A model generated the notes under the pieces. It made no database searches. It worked only from the letters and a program-made list of their open reading frames with translations, and was not told the DNA's origin. Source: CAWGUU01 sp963825765 (lineage in GTDB: Bacteria; Actinomycetota; Acidimicrobiia; Acidimicrobiales; AC-14). From it: DNA of 36,077 nucleotides. The position numbers and the translations under genes are program-made. Location of the stretch: the NCBI GenBank assembly GCA_963825765.1, contig CAWGUU010000015.1:1-36077 (forward strand), in the 5' to 3' direction. Below, one piece after another: positions 24,328 to 31,178 of this stretch (positions are counted from its first letter, which is position 1; every line of letters starts with the position of its first letter).

Positions 24328-25476
24328 ATGGACCGCCGCCAGTTCCTCCGTGCCGGCGCCGCCGCCGTGGGCGCGGTCGCCCTGGGCCCGTCCTTCTGGC
24401 GCCACGCCCTGGCGGCGATGGCCACGCCGGGCCCGAGCCCCTACGGCCCGCTGCTGGCACCCAATGCCAACGGCATCCGCCTTCCGGCCGGCTTCGTGTC
24501 CCGCGAGATCGCCCGCAGCCTGTTGCCGGTGCCAGGGGCACTGGAGCCGTGGCACCTGGCGCCCGACGGCGGGGCCACCTTCCCGAGGGCCGGCGGCGGA
24601 TGGATCTACGTGTCCAACAGCGAGGTGCCGGTGGTGGGAGGGACCACTGCCATCGCCTTCGGCCCGGACGGGACGGTCCGCAACGCCTACCGCATCCTGC
24701 TCGCCACGAACATCAACTGCGCCGGCGGTCCCACGCCGTGGGGCACGTGGCTGTCGTGTGAGGAGCACGATGCGGGCCAGGTGTGGGAGTGCGACCCCAC
24801 CCGCCCGTCCCAGGGCGTGGCCCGCCCGGCCATGGGGGTGTTCAAGCACGAGGCGGCGGCGGTCGACCCGGTAGGGAAGCGGGTGTACCTCACCGAGGAC
24901 CAGGCCGACGGACGCCTGTACCGGTTCACCCCGGATCAGTACCCGTCGCTGGTGCGGGGCCGGCTGGAGGTGGCCCGGGTGCTCGGGACGGGGCCCGGCG
25001 GGATCGTCGAGTGGCTGGCGGTGCCGAATCCCCTGGGGACCCCGGCCACCCGCACCCAGGTCCCGACCAGCACCGCGTTCAAGGGTGGCGAGGGGGCCTG
25101 GTACGACAGCGGGGTCGTGTACTTCACCACCAAGGGCGACAACCGGGTATGGAGCTACACGGTGACCCGGTCCCGCCTGGAGGTCGTCTACGAGGCAGCC
25201 GCCGCTGCGGTCTCGCCCCTGCGGGGCGTGGACAACGTGACGGTTGCCCGCTCCGGCGACCTGTACGTAGCCGAGGACGGCGACGACATGCAGCTCTGCA
25301 TCATCTCCCGCGAGCGGGCGGTGGCGCCGTTCCTCCAGGTCGTGGGCCACGCCGGGTCCGAGATCACCGGCCCGGCGTTCACCCCGGCCGGCGACCGTCT
25401 GTACTTCAGCTCCCAGCGCGGCGCCGACGGCGTCGTCGGCATCACCTACGAGGTGCGGGGTCCCTTCCGCCCCTGA
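24328..25476 (+). CDS. PhoX-type phosphatase (DUF839), Tat-exported
   Basis: A 382-residue protein starting with a Tat signal (MDRRQFLRAGAAAVGAVALG). The PhoX/DUF839 beta-propeller family is recognised by NCAGGPTPWGTWLSCEE, FKHEAAAVDPVGKRVYLTED and LRGVDNVTVARSGDLYVAEDG. PhoX enzymes are calcium/iron alkaline phosphatases that release phosphate from organic esters outside the cytoplasm. At 382 residues it is shorter than classical PhoX (often over 600), in line with the compact actinobacterial branch, for which activity is not established. The gene is divergent from the exporter operon. A TACCCT box at 24306-24311 could be its -10 element. Confidence 0.85.
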   Translation: MDRRQFLRAGAAAVGAVALGPSFWRHALAAMATPGPSPYGPLLAPNANGIRLPAGFVSREIARSLLPVPGALEPWHLAPDGGATFPRAGGGWIYVSNSEVPVVGGTTAIAFGPDGTVRNAYRILLATNINCAGGPTPWGTWLSCEEHDAGQVWECDPTRPSQGVARPAMGVFKHEAAAVDPVGKRVYLTEDQADGRLYRFTPDQYPSLVRGRLEVARVLGTGPGGIVEWLAVPNPLGTPATRTQVPTSTAFKGGEGAWYDSGVVYFTTKGDNRVWSYTVTRSRLEVVYEAAAAAVSPLRGVDNVTVARSGDLYVAEDGDDMQLCIISRERAVAPFLQVVGHAGSEITGPAFTPAGDRLYFSSQRGADGVVGITYEVRGPFRP

Positions 25477-25489
25477 CCCGGCCGCGCCC

Positions 25490-25495
25490 TAGGGT
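25490..25495 (+). promoter_or_regulatory. Possible -10 element (TAGGGT) upstream of the DUF3291 leader
   Basis: TAGGGT fits the TANNNT pattern and ends 7 bases before a GTG at 25503, the spacing expected for a leaderless transcript. No convincing -35 element is seen. Confidence 0.35.
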
Positions 25496-25502
25496 CGCAC
25501 CG

Positions 25503-25607
25503 GTGAGCGAGCACGCGAGCGAACCAGTGTGGCGCGCTTCGTCCGGCCGGAGGCCGGATGTCACGGTCCTCATTGGTGCACCATCCGACGCGATGGTGCA
25601 CCAATGA
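25503..25607 (+). CDS. Possible 34-residue leader peptide ahead of DUF3291
   Basis: A short frame from GTG 25503 (VSEHASEPVWRASSGRR...) to a TGA at 25605. The TGA overlaps the ATG of the DUF3291 gene by the classic ATGA. There is a -10-like TAGGGT 7 bases ahead, so it could be a leaderless upstream ORF. The DUF3291 start has no ribosome site of its own and lies inside a 17-bp inverted repeat, so coupled translation through this frame would explain how it is reached. The peptide has no recognisable family and could be chance. Confidence 0.35.
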   Translation: MSEHASEPVWRASSGRRPDVTVLIGAPSDAMVHQ

Positions 25608-25608
25608 G
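25569..25608. promoter_or_regulatory. 17-bp perfect inverted repeat covering a start codon
   Basis: The arm CTCATTGGTGCACCATC (25569-25585) and its exact complement (25592-25608) are separated by 6 bases. Each arm itself contains the self-complementary GGTGCACC. The right arm covers the ATG of the DUF3291 gene at 25604 and the TGA of the leader frame. In RNA this is a very stable hairpin that would hide the start; in DNA it offers two palindromic half-sites for a dimeric regulator. Confidence 0.85.
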
Positions 25609-26116
25609 CGGGATCCACCACCTGGCCCAGGCGAACGTGGCCCGCCTGCTGGCACCGCTCGACTCGCCCCAGCTGGCCGACTTCGTCGCCGGCCTGAAGC
25701 CGGTCAACGAGCTGGCCGACCGTTCCCCCGGCTTCGTGTGGCGACTGCAGACCGACGAGGGCGACGCAACCTCCATCCGCGCCTTCGACGACGACATGCT
25801 GATCCTGAACATGAGCGTGTGGGAGTCGGCCGAGGCCCTGGCCGACTTCACCTACCGGTCCGACCACCGATCGGTGATGCGCCGCCGCCGGCAGTGGTTC
25901 GAGGGGGCGGCCGAGGCCCACCTGGTCCTCTGGTGGGTACCCGCTGGTCATGTCCCGGACGTGGGGGAGGCCAAGGAACGCCTCGACCTCCTGCGGCGGG
26001 TCGGGCCGTCGCCCGCGGCCTTCACGTTTCGGGCGATGTACCCGTTCGGCAAGGAGGAGTCGATCTCTGTCGCGCCGGCGGCAGGCGGCGTGACGTTCGG
26101 ACGCCCCACGGTCTGA
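25604..26116 (+). CDS. DUF3291 domain protein
   Basis: A 170-residue protein of the DUF3291 family, with the dimeric alpha-beta barrel pattern of monooxygenase-like proteins. Visible landmarks are HHLAQANVARLLAPLDSPQL near the N-terminus, SPGFVWRLQTDEGDATSI, LNMSVWESAEALADFTY and HLVLWWVPAGHVPDVGEAKERL. The function is unknown; the fold occurs in heme-binding and cofactor-free oxygenases. The ATG at 25604 is chosen because the homologous sequence starts there. It lies in the stem of a 17-bp inverted repeat and overlaps a short leader frame. It is convergent with the Cys-rich protein gene. Confidence 0.88.
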   Translation: MSGIHHLAQANVARLLAPLDSPQLADFVAGLKPVNELADRSPGFVWRLQTDEGDATSIRAFDDDMLILNMSVWESAEALADFTYRSDHRSVMRRRRQWFEGAAEAHLVLWWVPAGHVPDVGEAKERLDLLRRVGPSPAAFTFRAMYPFGKEESISVAPAAGGVTFGRPTV

Positions 26117-26155
26117 GCACGGTCGACGCTCTGCGACGTCAGAGGACGCCGCCGG

Positions 26156-26845
26156 TCAGCGGCCCGGCGGCCGGGAACCTCGCCCGAGGCCTTGGAGCAG
26201 ACCCGAGATCAGGTTCCCCACCGATTGCAGCAGGTTCGGGGGTCGGGTCGCCGGCGGCGTCACCGAGACCGGGGGCGGGCATCCCGGCGGGAGGCAGGGC
26301 GCCGAGTGCTGGGCCGTGGCGTTGTCGACGAGGACGTCGGTGGTGCATGACGGCTCGAACGTCCACGGGGGATTGCAGCTGACCACCCGGCAGGCGATCG
26401 GCCCGTAGCAGGCGATCTCCTGGTGACACTGGCCGTAGCGGAACTGGTTGCAGCAGACCCTGCGCTCGTCGCAGCTCCCGCTGGCGCAGCGACACTCGCA
26501 GTCCTGGCCGCAGGCCATGTTGCAGTCGATGTAGTAGCGGGCCGCGTTGCCGCAGCACAGGCCGGAGTTGTCCGCCTTCCACCAGCCTCCGGGGAACGTC
26601 CCGGGTGGGCAGCGGTTCTCGCCGGAGATGGTGCAGCACATGGCGGTGTAGCCAGCGTCGCACGACGCGTCCGGGCCGCAGACCGCGGCGTAGGCCGTCC
26701 CCGGCTGCAGGAGGTAGCGCACCGGGGCCACCGCTATGGCGGACCCGACCACCGCGACCTTGACGAGGAAGCTCCGTCGAGTCGACCTGGCGTCCAGGAA
26801 CGACGCCGTCGCCTCCGCCAGCTCCTGGTCGGGGTCCCAGCTCAT
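26156..26845 (-). CDS. Tat-exported 22-cysteine protein resembling methylamine dehydrogenase light chain
   Basis: A 229-residue protein with a Tat signal (STRRSFLVK, likely cleaved near AYAA at 54) and 22 cysteines after it. By eye it follows the MADH light chain (MauA) pattern: NRCPPGT (as NCPPGT in MauA) then W88-W89, YYIDCN, a CECRC cluster and EIACYG, where MauA has IIWCFG. In MauA the two Trp of these motifs form the TTQ cofactor. Here the second is Ala (A145), so TTQ cannot form in the known way. The C-terminus is a Pro/Gly-rich tail. It is the last gene of the MauD-led operon and overlaps the previous stop (ATGA). The family assignment is from remembered motifs, and the function is unknown. 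Confidence 0.75.
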   Translation of the reverse strand: MSWDPDQELAEATASFLDARSTRRSFLVKVAVVGSAIAVAPVRYLLQPGTAYAAVCGPDASCDAGYTAMCCTISGENRCPPGTFPGGWWKADNSGLCCGNAARYYIDCNMACGQDCECRCASGSCDERRVCCNQFRYGQCHQEIACYGPIACRVVSCNPPWTFEPSCTTDVLVDNATAQHSAPCLPPGCPPPVSVTPPATRPPNLLQSVGNLISGLLQGLGRGSRPPGR

Positions 26846-27417
26846 ACGATCCCCAGTGACTCGTGAGGCACGGGCGACACGATCTCGATGGCCGAGAGGG
26901 CGACGTTCACCCGCGGCACGACCTGGTGACGGTTGGCCATGCTGCCGAGCACGACGTACAGGCAGAAGGCGCGGCCGGCTTCGACGAAGAAGACCTGGGC
27001 GCCGCCCTGGCCCCGGATCGTCCGCTGGAGCTGTCTCGGGCTGAAGTCGTCGGCGCCCATCTGCCGGGGCATCCCCAACTGGGACGAGAACAGCGCGGTG
27101 CCGGCGCTGTCGCGGTGGTATTCGACCAACGCGACGAACGCCTGGTCGGACCGCATGGTCTCGACCGCGCCGCTCCCGAAGTCGCCACGCTCCTCGGGCA
27201 GCGCGAAGTCGGCGGCGTGGAGAACCGGGTGGACGCGCAGCTCCGGCCTGGCGACGACCCCCGCGCCGGTGTTCCGGTGGACGCCCAGGATCCGGGCGTC
27301 GGAGGGCGACAGATCGTGGGCGGAGGTCGCCGGCTCGACCGCGGGGCGGTGCCGGCGGATCCTGGCGTCCCAGCCCGGCGGGGCATCCAGGGCCAGCCCG
27401 AAGCGAGAAATCCTCAT
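26842..27417 (-). CDS. Unknown protein of Mau-like operon, possible PsbP/Mog1-like fold
   Basis: A 191-residue protein beginning MRISRFGLALDAPPGWDARI, an opening common to PsbP/Mog1-fold proteins in which an amphipathic strand leads to a PxGW turn. Later strands include GAQVFFVEAGRAFCLYVVLGS and VNVALSAIEIVSPV. There is no signal peptide or membrane helix and only one Cys, so it is probably cytoplasmic or exported by an unseen route. Both ends use 4-base overlaps (27414-27417 and 26842-26845), so it is made together with the membrane protein before it and the Cys-rich protein after it. I recognise no named family; the fold is a guess from pattern. Confidence 0.7.
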   Translation of the reverse strand: MRISRFGLALDAPPGWDARIRRHRPAVEPATSAHDLSPSDARILGVHRNTGAGVVARPELRVHPVLHAADFALPEERGDFGSGAVETMRSDQAFVALVEYHRDSAGTALFSSQLGMPRQMGADDFSPRQLQRTIRGQGGAQVFFVEAGRAFCLYVVLGSMANRHQVVPRVNVALSAIEIVSPVPHESLGIV

Positions 27418-28034
27418 GGCGAGACCACCCCGGCCACTGCGACCGCTCCCGCCACTCCGGCCACCGCGGCGGCGCACTGCACGCCAACCGCGGCCCGCGC
27501 CGCCGTGGGCGCCAAGCTCTGCATGCGGCGATGCTTCGCCCGCAGCTGACCGGGCGTCGCCACCCGCGCCATTGCCAGCAGCGGCAGGGCCCGGGCCAGA
27601 CCGAACGTGGCGCCCAGCGTGGCGCCCACCAGCCATGACGCCGACAGGAAGGCGAGCACGAACACCAGGTAGACGCTCGCGGTGGTGACGATGGTGACGA
27701 CGCCGAGGCCAAGCTGGACGCCGAAGCCGAGGCCACACACCCATCCCCGATACCGACCCAGCCAGTCCTCGTCGACCTGGCGGTGCACCGTCGGCACCGA
27801 CAGGCCGCCGAGGCCCACGTCGAGGGCGCAGCCCACCGCGCACGCCACTGCGGCAGCCGCCAACAGGAGCCCCTGACCGGGCCGGCCGGCACCGAGCACG
27901 CCGTGTCCTGCGGCGCCGAGCGCGCCACCCAGCACGGAGCCGGCCACGACCGAGCCGACGACGTAGGCCACGGCGGTGACGCCCCAGGATCGGTTGCGGG
28001 CCCGCTCCACGAGCGGGACGATGCTGGCCAGCAT
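27414..28034 (-). CDS. Polytopic membrane protein of Mau-like operon
   Basis: A 206-residue membrane protein with about five or six helices (for example YVVGSVVAGSVLGGALGAAG, VVTIVTTASVYLVFVLAFL). Cysteines lie in or near helices (AVACAVGCALDVGLGG and YRGWVCGLGFGV), a pattern that could serve transmembrane thiol transfer as in CcdA/DsbD and MauF. The classic CcdA proline-cysteine motif is absent, so this is only a possibility from context: the operon also encodes a MauD-like thioredoxin and a protein with 22 cysteines. GAGGAG stands 7 bases before the ATG at 28034. The stop overlaps the next start by 4 bases. Confidence 0.75.
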   Translation of the reverse strand: MLASIVPLVERARNRSWGVTAVAYVVGSVVAGSVLGGALGAAGHGVLGAGRPGQGLLLAAAAVACAVGCALDVGLGGLSVPTVHRQVDEDWLGRYRGWVCGLGFGVQLGLGVVTIVTTASVYLVFVLAFLSASWLVGATLGATFGLARALPLLAMARVATPGQLRAKHRRMQSLAPTAARAAVGVQCAAAVAGVAGAVAVAGVVSP

Positions 28035-28043
28035 CGACTCTCC

Positions 28044-28127
28044 TCAGGGCGACCAGCTCGATCGGAGCCCGGCGGCGACCGCCACGGGCACTCCGATGAG
28101 CTCGATCAGCGTCGCGGAGGCGATCAC
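28044..28127 (-). CDS. Possible 27-residue membrane micro-protein
   Basis: The frame starts at GTG 28127, overlapping the MauD-like stop by 4 bases (GTGA), and ends with a TGA at 28044-28046, ten bases before the next gene. It therefore fills the only gap in an otherwise fully overlapping operon. The sequence begins VIASATLIELIGVPVAVAAG and ends LRSSWSP: a single hydrophobic helix with a short polar tail. The start has no separate ribosome site, which fits translational coupling. No family is known to me. It could be chance, but position, phase and hydrophobicity all agree with a real gene. Confidence 0.5.
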   Translation of the reverse strand: MIASATLIELIGVPVAVAAGLRSSWSP

Positions 28128-28861
28128 TCGTCATCCCCGGCCACAGGCGGTGCGGTCGGGTAGAGCCTCGGGTCGCCGGGGTGGATGCCCGCCGCCGTCA
28201 GCTCCTGGTCGATCCTGGCTCCACGGGGGCCGTCGGCCGGCGTGCCCGCCGTCGTCGTGGCTTGGCCGTTGGCGTGAGCATCGTCGTGGGCCCGGTTGAC
28301 CAGGCTGGCCACCTGCGCCCAGGTCGCTGCCGTTCCCTCACCGATCACTCGGCCGGTGGCACCGCTGACGTGGACGAAGTAGGGGGAGCCCGGCACCTCG
28401 TAGTCCAACCATGCCTGCGTCGACATGACCACCAGCCGACCGGGCGGTGCCAGCGCACGGACGGCGGCCACGCTCTCGTCCTCGGGCCCCTTGGTGACGG
28501 CGACCACCCGCGTCTGCGCCGGCAATCCCCGTTCACCGCCAGGGCCCAGCGCCTCCCAGAAGCCGGCGCAGGTCAGGCATCCGCTTGACAGGAATGCCAG
28601 CAGGGTGTTGTCCGTCGCTCCGGCCACGGCCACCGCCGCCGCCTCACCACCGGGAGTCTCGCCGGCCAGATCGTGGGCCGGGGCGCCCGCGGAGCCTCCC
28701 ACCGCGAGGACGACCGGGACGGGGTGCCGGACCTCCTCACCCCGCCCCGCGCCCAGGTCGTGGAGCTGGCGGAGGATCTCGGCGTGGCTCTTGAGGAGGC
28801 CGACGACGAGCACGCCCAGGAGCACGATGGCGGCGGCCTCGACCACGATCAGCGCCGTCAT
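28124..28861 (-). CDS. MauD-like membrane-anchored thioredoxin-fold protein
   Basis: A 245-residue protein with an N-terminal membrane anchor (about 2-23) and a thioredoxin-like domain outside the cytoplasm. The active-site motif is LLAFLSSGCLTCAGFWEAL (C95-x-x-C98). The later part has VVAVTKGPEDESVAAVRAL and a cis-Pro position in PGSPYFVHV, as in thioredoxins. MauD proteins help to form disulfides in the Cys-rich light chain of methylamine dehydrogenase; here the likely client is the 22-Cys protein at the end of the operon. The ATG at 28861 has no clear ribosome site. A C-terminal polar tail extends about 50 residues beyond the domain. Confidence 0.82.
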   Translation of the reverse strand: MTALIVVEAAAIVLLGVLVVGLLKSHAEILRQLHDLGAGRGEEVRHPVPVVLAVGGSAGAPAHDLAGETPGGEAAAVAVAGATDNTLLAFLSSGCLTCAGFWEALGPGGERGLPAQTRVVAVTKGPEDESVAAVRALAPPGRLVVMSTQAWLDYEVPGSPYFVHVSGATGRVIGEGTAATWAQVASLVNRAHDDAHANGQATTTAGTPADGPRGARIDQELTAAGIHPGDPRLYPTAPPVAGDDE

Positions 28862-28969
28862 GGGATCGTCACGGCGGGAGTAGCGACCGGTGTCACCTCA
28901 CCCGGCCTCGGGTCCACGAACGTCGGTCCTCGCAGTGAGCGTCGCAACGGTGGGCACGCGTGGCGAATC

Positions 28970-29455
28970 CTATGGGGCCTGCAGCCGGGTAACCCGCCAT
29001 CCGCCCTCCGACGGCCGCACGTCGAACAGATAGCGGGTCCCGTGGTGCTCGATGGTGCACGACTGGCCACTGCTGCCCGGCGAGGCGGAACAGCCTTCGA
29101 ACGTCCCCTCGGGCGGGGACCACGGCTCGCGGAACAGGCTGTCGACGACGTCGAGCGACGCGAAGACGGCGGCTCCAGCTCGGTCGGCGTCCTTCCAAGC
29201 CTGGTAGAGGCACCGGGCCGCTTGCGGCGCGCTCTGGGCGGCGGAGCCGGTTCCCGACGGGCAGCCGCCGGGGATTCCCGTGGTCGGCGTCACCGCCGCC
29301 GTCGTCGCCGGCTCCTCGGTGGGCGGGGGCGCGGTCGTGGTCGGGGCGGGCGCGGTCGTGGACGTCGGCTCCGGCTGCGCCTCCTTGGGCGAACACGCAG
29401 AACAGGCCACGATCAGCACCAACGCGGCGATGCCCGCGACAGCAATTCCAGCCAT
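28970..29455 (-). CDS. Putative lipoprotein of unknown function
   Basis: A 161-residue protein from ATG 29455 (MAGIAVAGIAALVLIVACSAC). A lipobox-like IVAC places the lipidated Cys at about residue 16, followed by a Thr/Pro linker and a small domain (about 65-161) with four Cys, ARCLYQAWKDADRAGAAVFA and a beta-rich end (TRYLFDVRPSEGGWRVTRL). That domain resembles the NTF2-like domains of other actinobacterial lipoproteins, a weak impression. A TTG at 29485 would add a basic leader and is a fair alternative start. It lies 108 bases upstream of the MauD-like gene on the same strand and is divergent from the MauE-like gene. Confidence 0.75.
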   Translation of the reverse strand: MAGIAVAGIAALVLIVACSACSPKEAQPEPTSTTAPAPTTTAPPPTEEPATTAAVTPTTGIPGGCPSGTGSAAQSAPQAARCLYQAWKDADRAGAAVFASLDVVDSLFREPWSPPEGTFEGCSASPGSSGQSCTIEHHGTRYLFDVRPSEGGWRVTRLQAP

Positions 29456-29487
29456 CCGGGGTCGGGACGGGGTTCTCGACGCCAACC

Positions 29488-29493
29488 TAGAGT
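29488..29493 (+). promoter_or_regulatory. Likely -10 element (TAGAGT) of a leaderless mauE-like gene
   Basis: TAGAGT fits the TANNNT consensus and ends 7 bases before the GTG at 29501, so the transcript should begin at or next to the start codon. No ribosome site precedes that GTG, which supports a leaderless mRNA. No clear -35 element is seen. Confidence 0.5.
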
Positions 29494-29500
29494 CAGGCCC

Positions 29501-30034
29501 GTGAACGTCCTGGCCGGGCCGGCCACCGCCGCCGCGGTCCTGCTCGTGGTCGGCGGGGCATCCAAGGTCGTTCGGCCCGGCACCACCACCAAGGCCCTCG
29601 AGGCGCTCCGGCTGCCGGGCCGTCCCGCCGCGGTGCGCCTCCTGGCTGTCGCCGAGATCGGCATCGGTGTGGCAGCCGTGGCCGCGGGTGGTCGGCTGGC
29701 GTGGTCGCTGGTGGCCGCCTCCTACCTCGGCTTCGCCGGCTTCGTCCTGCTCGCCATGTCCCGGAAGGGGGCGGCGCAGTCCTGCGGGTGCTTCGGCGCG
29801 CCGGGCACGCCCCCCACCGCGGCTCACGTGCTGGTCACGCTGGCCGCGTCCGCCGTCGCGTTGGCGACCGCGTTCGGATCCCAGCCCGGCCCGTTGCAGG
29901 ACGCCCTTGCGGACCAGCCGCTCATGGGTCTGCCGTTCGTCGTCCTCACCGGCTGCTGCGTGTGGTTCGCGTACGCGGCCGTCGCCGTCCTCCCCAGGAC
30001 GTCCCAATACGCGGCCCGAGGGCGCCGAGGCTGA
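29501..30034 (+). CDS. MauE/DoxX-like redox-associated membrane protein
   Basis: A 177-residue membrane protein with four helices in its N-terminal core. The MauE/DoxX signature is visible: LLVVGGASKVVRPG after helix 1, then LLAVAEIGIGVAAV and the Cys motif SCGCFG (C95, C97). MauE is required with MauD to make active methylamine dehydrogenase light chain and is thought to carry reducing equivalents across the membrane. Here it is encoded divergently from the MauD operon, which suggests shared purpose with separate control. A C-terminal pair of helices (to about 165) extends the core. The start GTG seems leaderless. Confidence 0.85.
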   Translation: MNVLAGPATAAAVLLVVGGASKVVRPGTTTKALEALRLPGRPAAVRLLAVAEIGIGVAAVAAGGRLAWSLVAASYLGFAGFVLLAMSRKGAAQSCGCFGAPGTPPTAAHVLVTLAASAVALATAFGSQPGPLQDALADQPLMGLPFVVLTGCCVWFAYAAVAVLPRTSQYAARGRRG

Positions 30035-30086
30035 CCCAGAAGTCTGTTTCTACCGCACCCGACGCGCCAGCGGTCTCACAACCCCG

Positions 30087-31178
30087 TCAGAGAGGCGCGT
30101 CGACCCTGCTGGCCGCCACCCGCACGAGCATCGGGACCGGGCCGGCGGGTGAGGTGCGGGCGGCCTGGACGGCCTCGGCGACGGTGTCGCCCTCGGCGAC
30201 GACCTCGCCGTCCCGCAGGGCGAGGTACCGGCCGCCTCCGCCGTTGGCCGACCCGAGCGAGCCCAGCTGCGACAGGGCCAGGGCCAGCTCCGGTTCCACC
30301 GCCACCGGCGCCACTGTGGCGGCGGATGCCACTGCCCCGTCCAGGCTGGCGAAGTACTCCGCGACCGTGCGCTGATGCCGTCCCTTGCGGGCCAGCACCA
30401 GGTACTGGAGCCCGATCACCGGGCCCAGCACCACCATGGCGGGGAGCGGGCGGTTGACAAGATCGAGCCAGAACGCCAGGAACAGAACGGAGACGCACGA
30501 CATCGCCAACCCGGCGGCGGCCAGGCCGGCGCGCCGCGAGAACGCTTTTTCGGCCACGAGCACCCAGACCAGCACGATCAGCAGGTCGCCCAGCCCGATG
30601 CCGGCCTGGCCCGATCCATGGCCCCAGGCGATGATGGGCGTCAGCGGCACCGACGAGATGCGTTCCAGGAAGTCGGTCATGAGGGGCAGGGCCAGGGTGG
30701 CGATCACGTCGTACACCGCCAGCCCGCAGGCCAGCAGGGCCACGTGGCGGGCCCGGATGCCGCTCTGCACCCAGATGTTGCAGACCCCGACGACGACGAT
30801 GGCCAGGGCCAGGTCGTTCACCAGCAGGAACGTCCACTCGTGGCTGCCTCGGGCCAGCTCGGCCAGCACGACGTCGGCCACGACGAGGGCGACGGCGACG
30901 CCCGCCGCCCGCCGGCCACCGAGCACCGGCGACAGGGAGAAGTAGAGCAGCCCCGTCGACAGCAAGGCGAAGATCCCGGCGAGGACCCCGACGGGAATGC
31001 TCAGGTAGAGCGGGGGGATCACGATCAGCATGGCGCCCACGATGAGGACGTCACGCCCGTTGAAGACGCCGATCGGTGGGCGGTCGACTCGTACCCGCCG
31101 CAGGTAGGCCACGCCGGCCGCCAGGATCGACGCCACACCGGCGGTGACGACGACGATCGAGCTCAGCGAAGGGTCCAC
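30087..31178 (-). CDS. Presenilin/signal peptide peptidase-like intramembrane aspartyl protease candidate
   Basis: A 363-residue protein with about nine membrane helices. Two Asp sit in helices in the GxGD protease pattern: LAVYDVIATL (Y156-D157) and GIGLGDLLIVLVW (GLGD, D198). A PAL-like motif follows in RPLPAMVVLGP (about 244-252). Presenilin and SPP proteases use exactly YD, GxGD and PAL to cut peptides within the membrane. The last 80 residues form a soluble tail with GGRYLALRDGEVVAEGDTV, similar to DUF5678. GTG 31178 has GAGGAG 7 bases ahead, fixing the start, and overlaps the ligase gene by 16 bases. The likely substrate is a membrane peptide; the hydrophobic peptide encoded in the same unit is the obvious candidate, by inference. 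Confidence 0.72.
   Translation of the reverse strand: MDPSLSSIVVVTAGVASILAAGVAYLRRVRVDRPPIGVFNGRDVLIVGAMLIVIPPLYLSIPVGVLAGIFALLSTGLLYFSLSPVLGGRRAAGVAVALVVADVVLAELARGSHEWTFLLVNDLALAIVVVGVCNIWVQSGIRARHVALLACGLAVYDVIATLALPLMTDFLERISSVPLTPIIAWGHGSGQAGIGLGDLLIVLVWVLVAEKAFSRRAGLAAAGLAMSCVSVLFLAFWLDLVNRPLPAMVVLGPVIGLQYLVLARKGRHQRTVAEYFASLDGAVASAATVAPVAVEPELALALSQLGSLGSANGGGGRYLALRDGEVVAEGDTVAEAVQAARTSPAGPVPMLVRVAASRVDAPL

Noticed and set aside
26842..28134. 430-residue minus-strand frame starting at 28134
   Set aside because: Residues before MRISRFGLALD are a shadow of the membrane-protein gene; the real start is ATG 27417, with a 4-base overlap to the upstream stop.
26156..30034. A complete methylamine dehydrogenase operon
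   Set aside because: No heavy chain, MauG, amicyanin or cytochrome gene is present, and the light-chain-like protein lacks one cofactor tryptophan.
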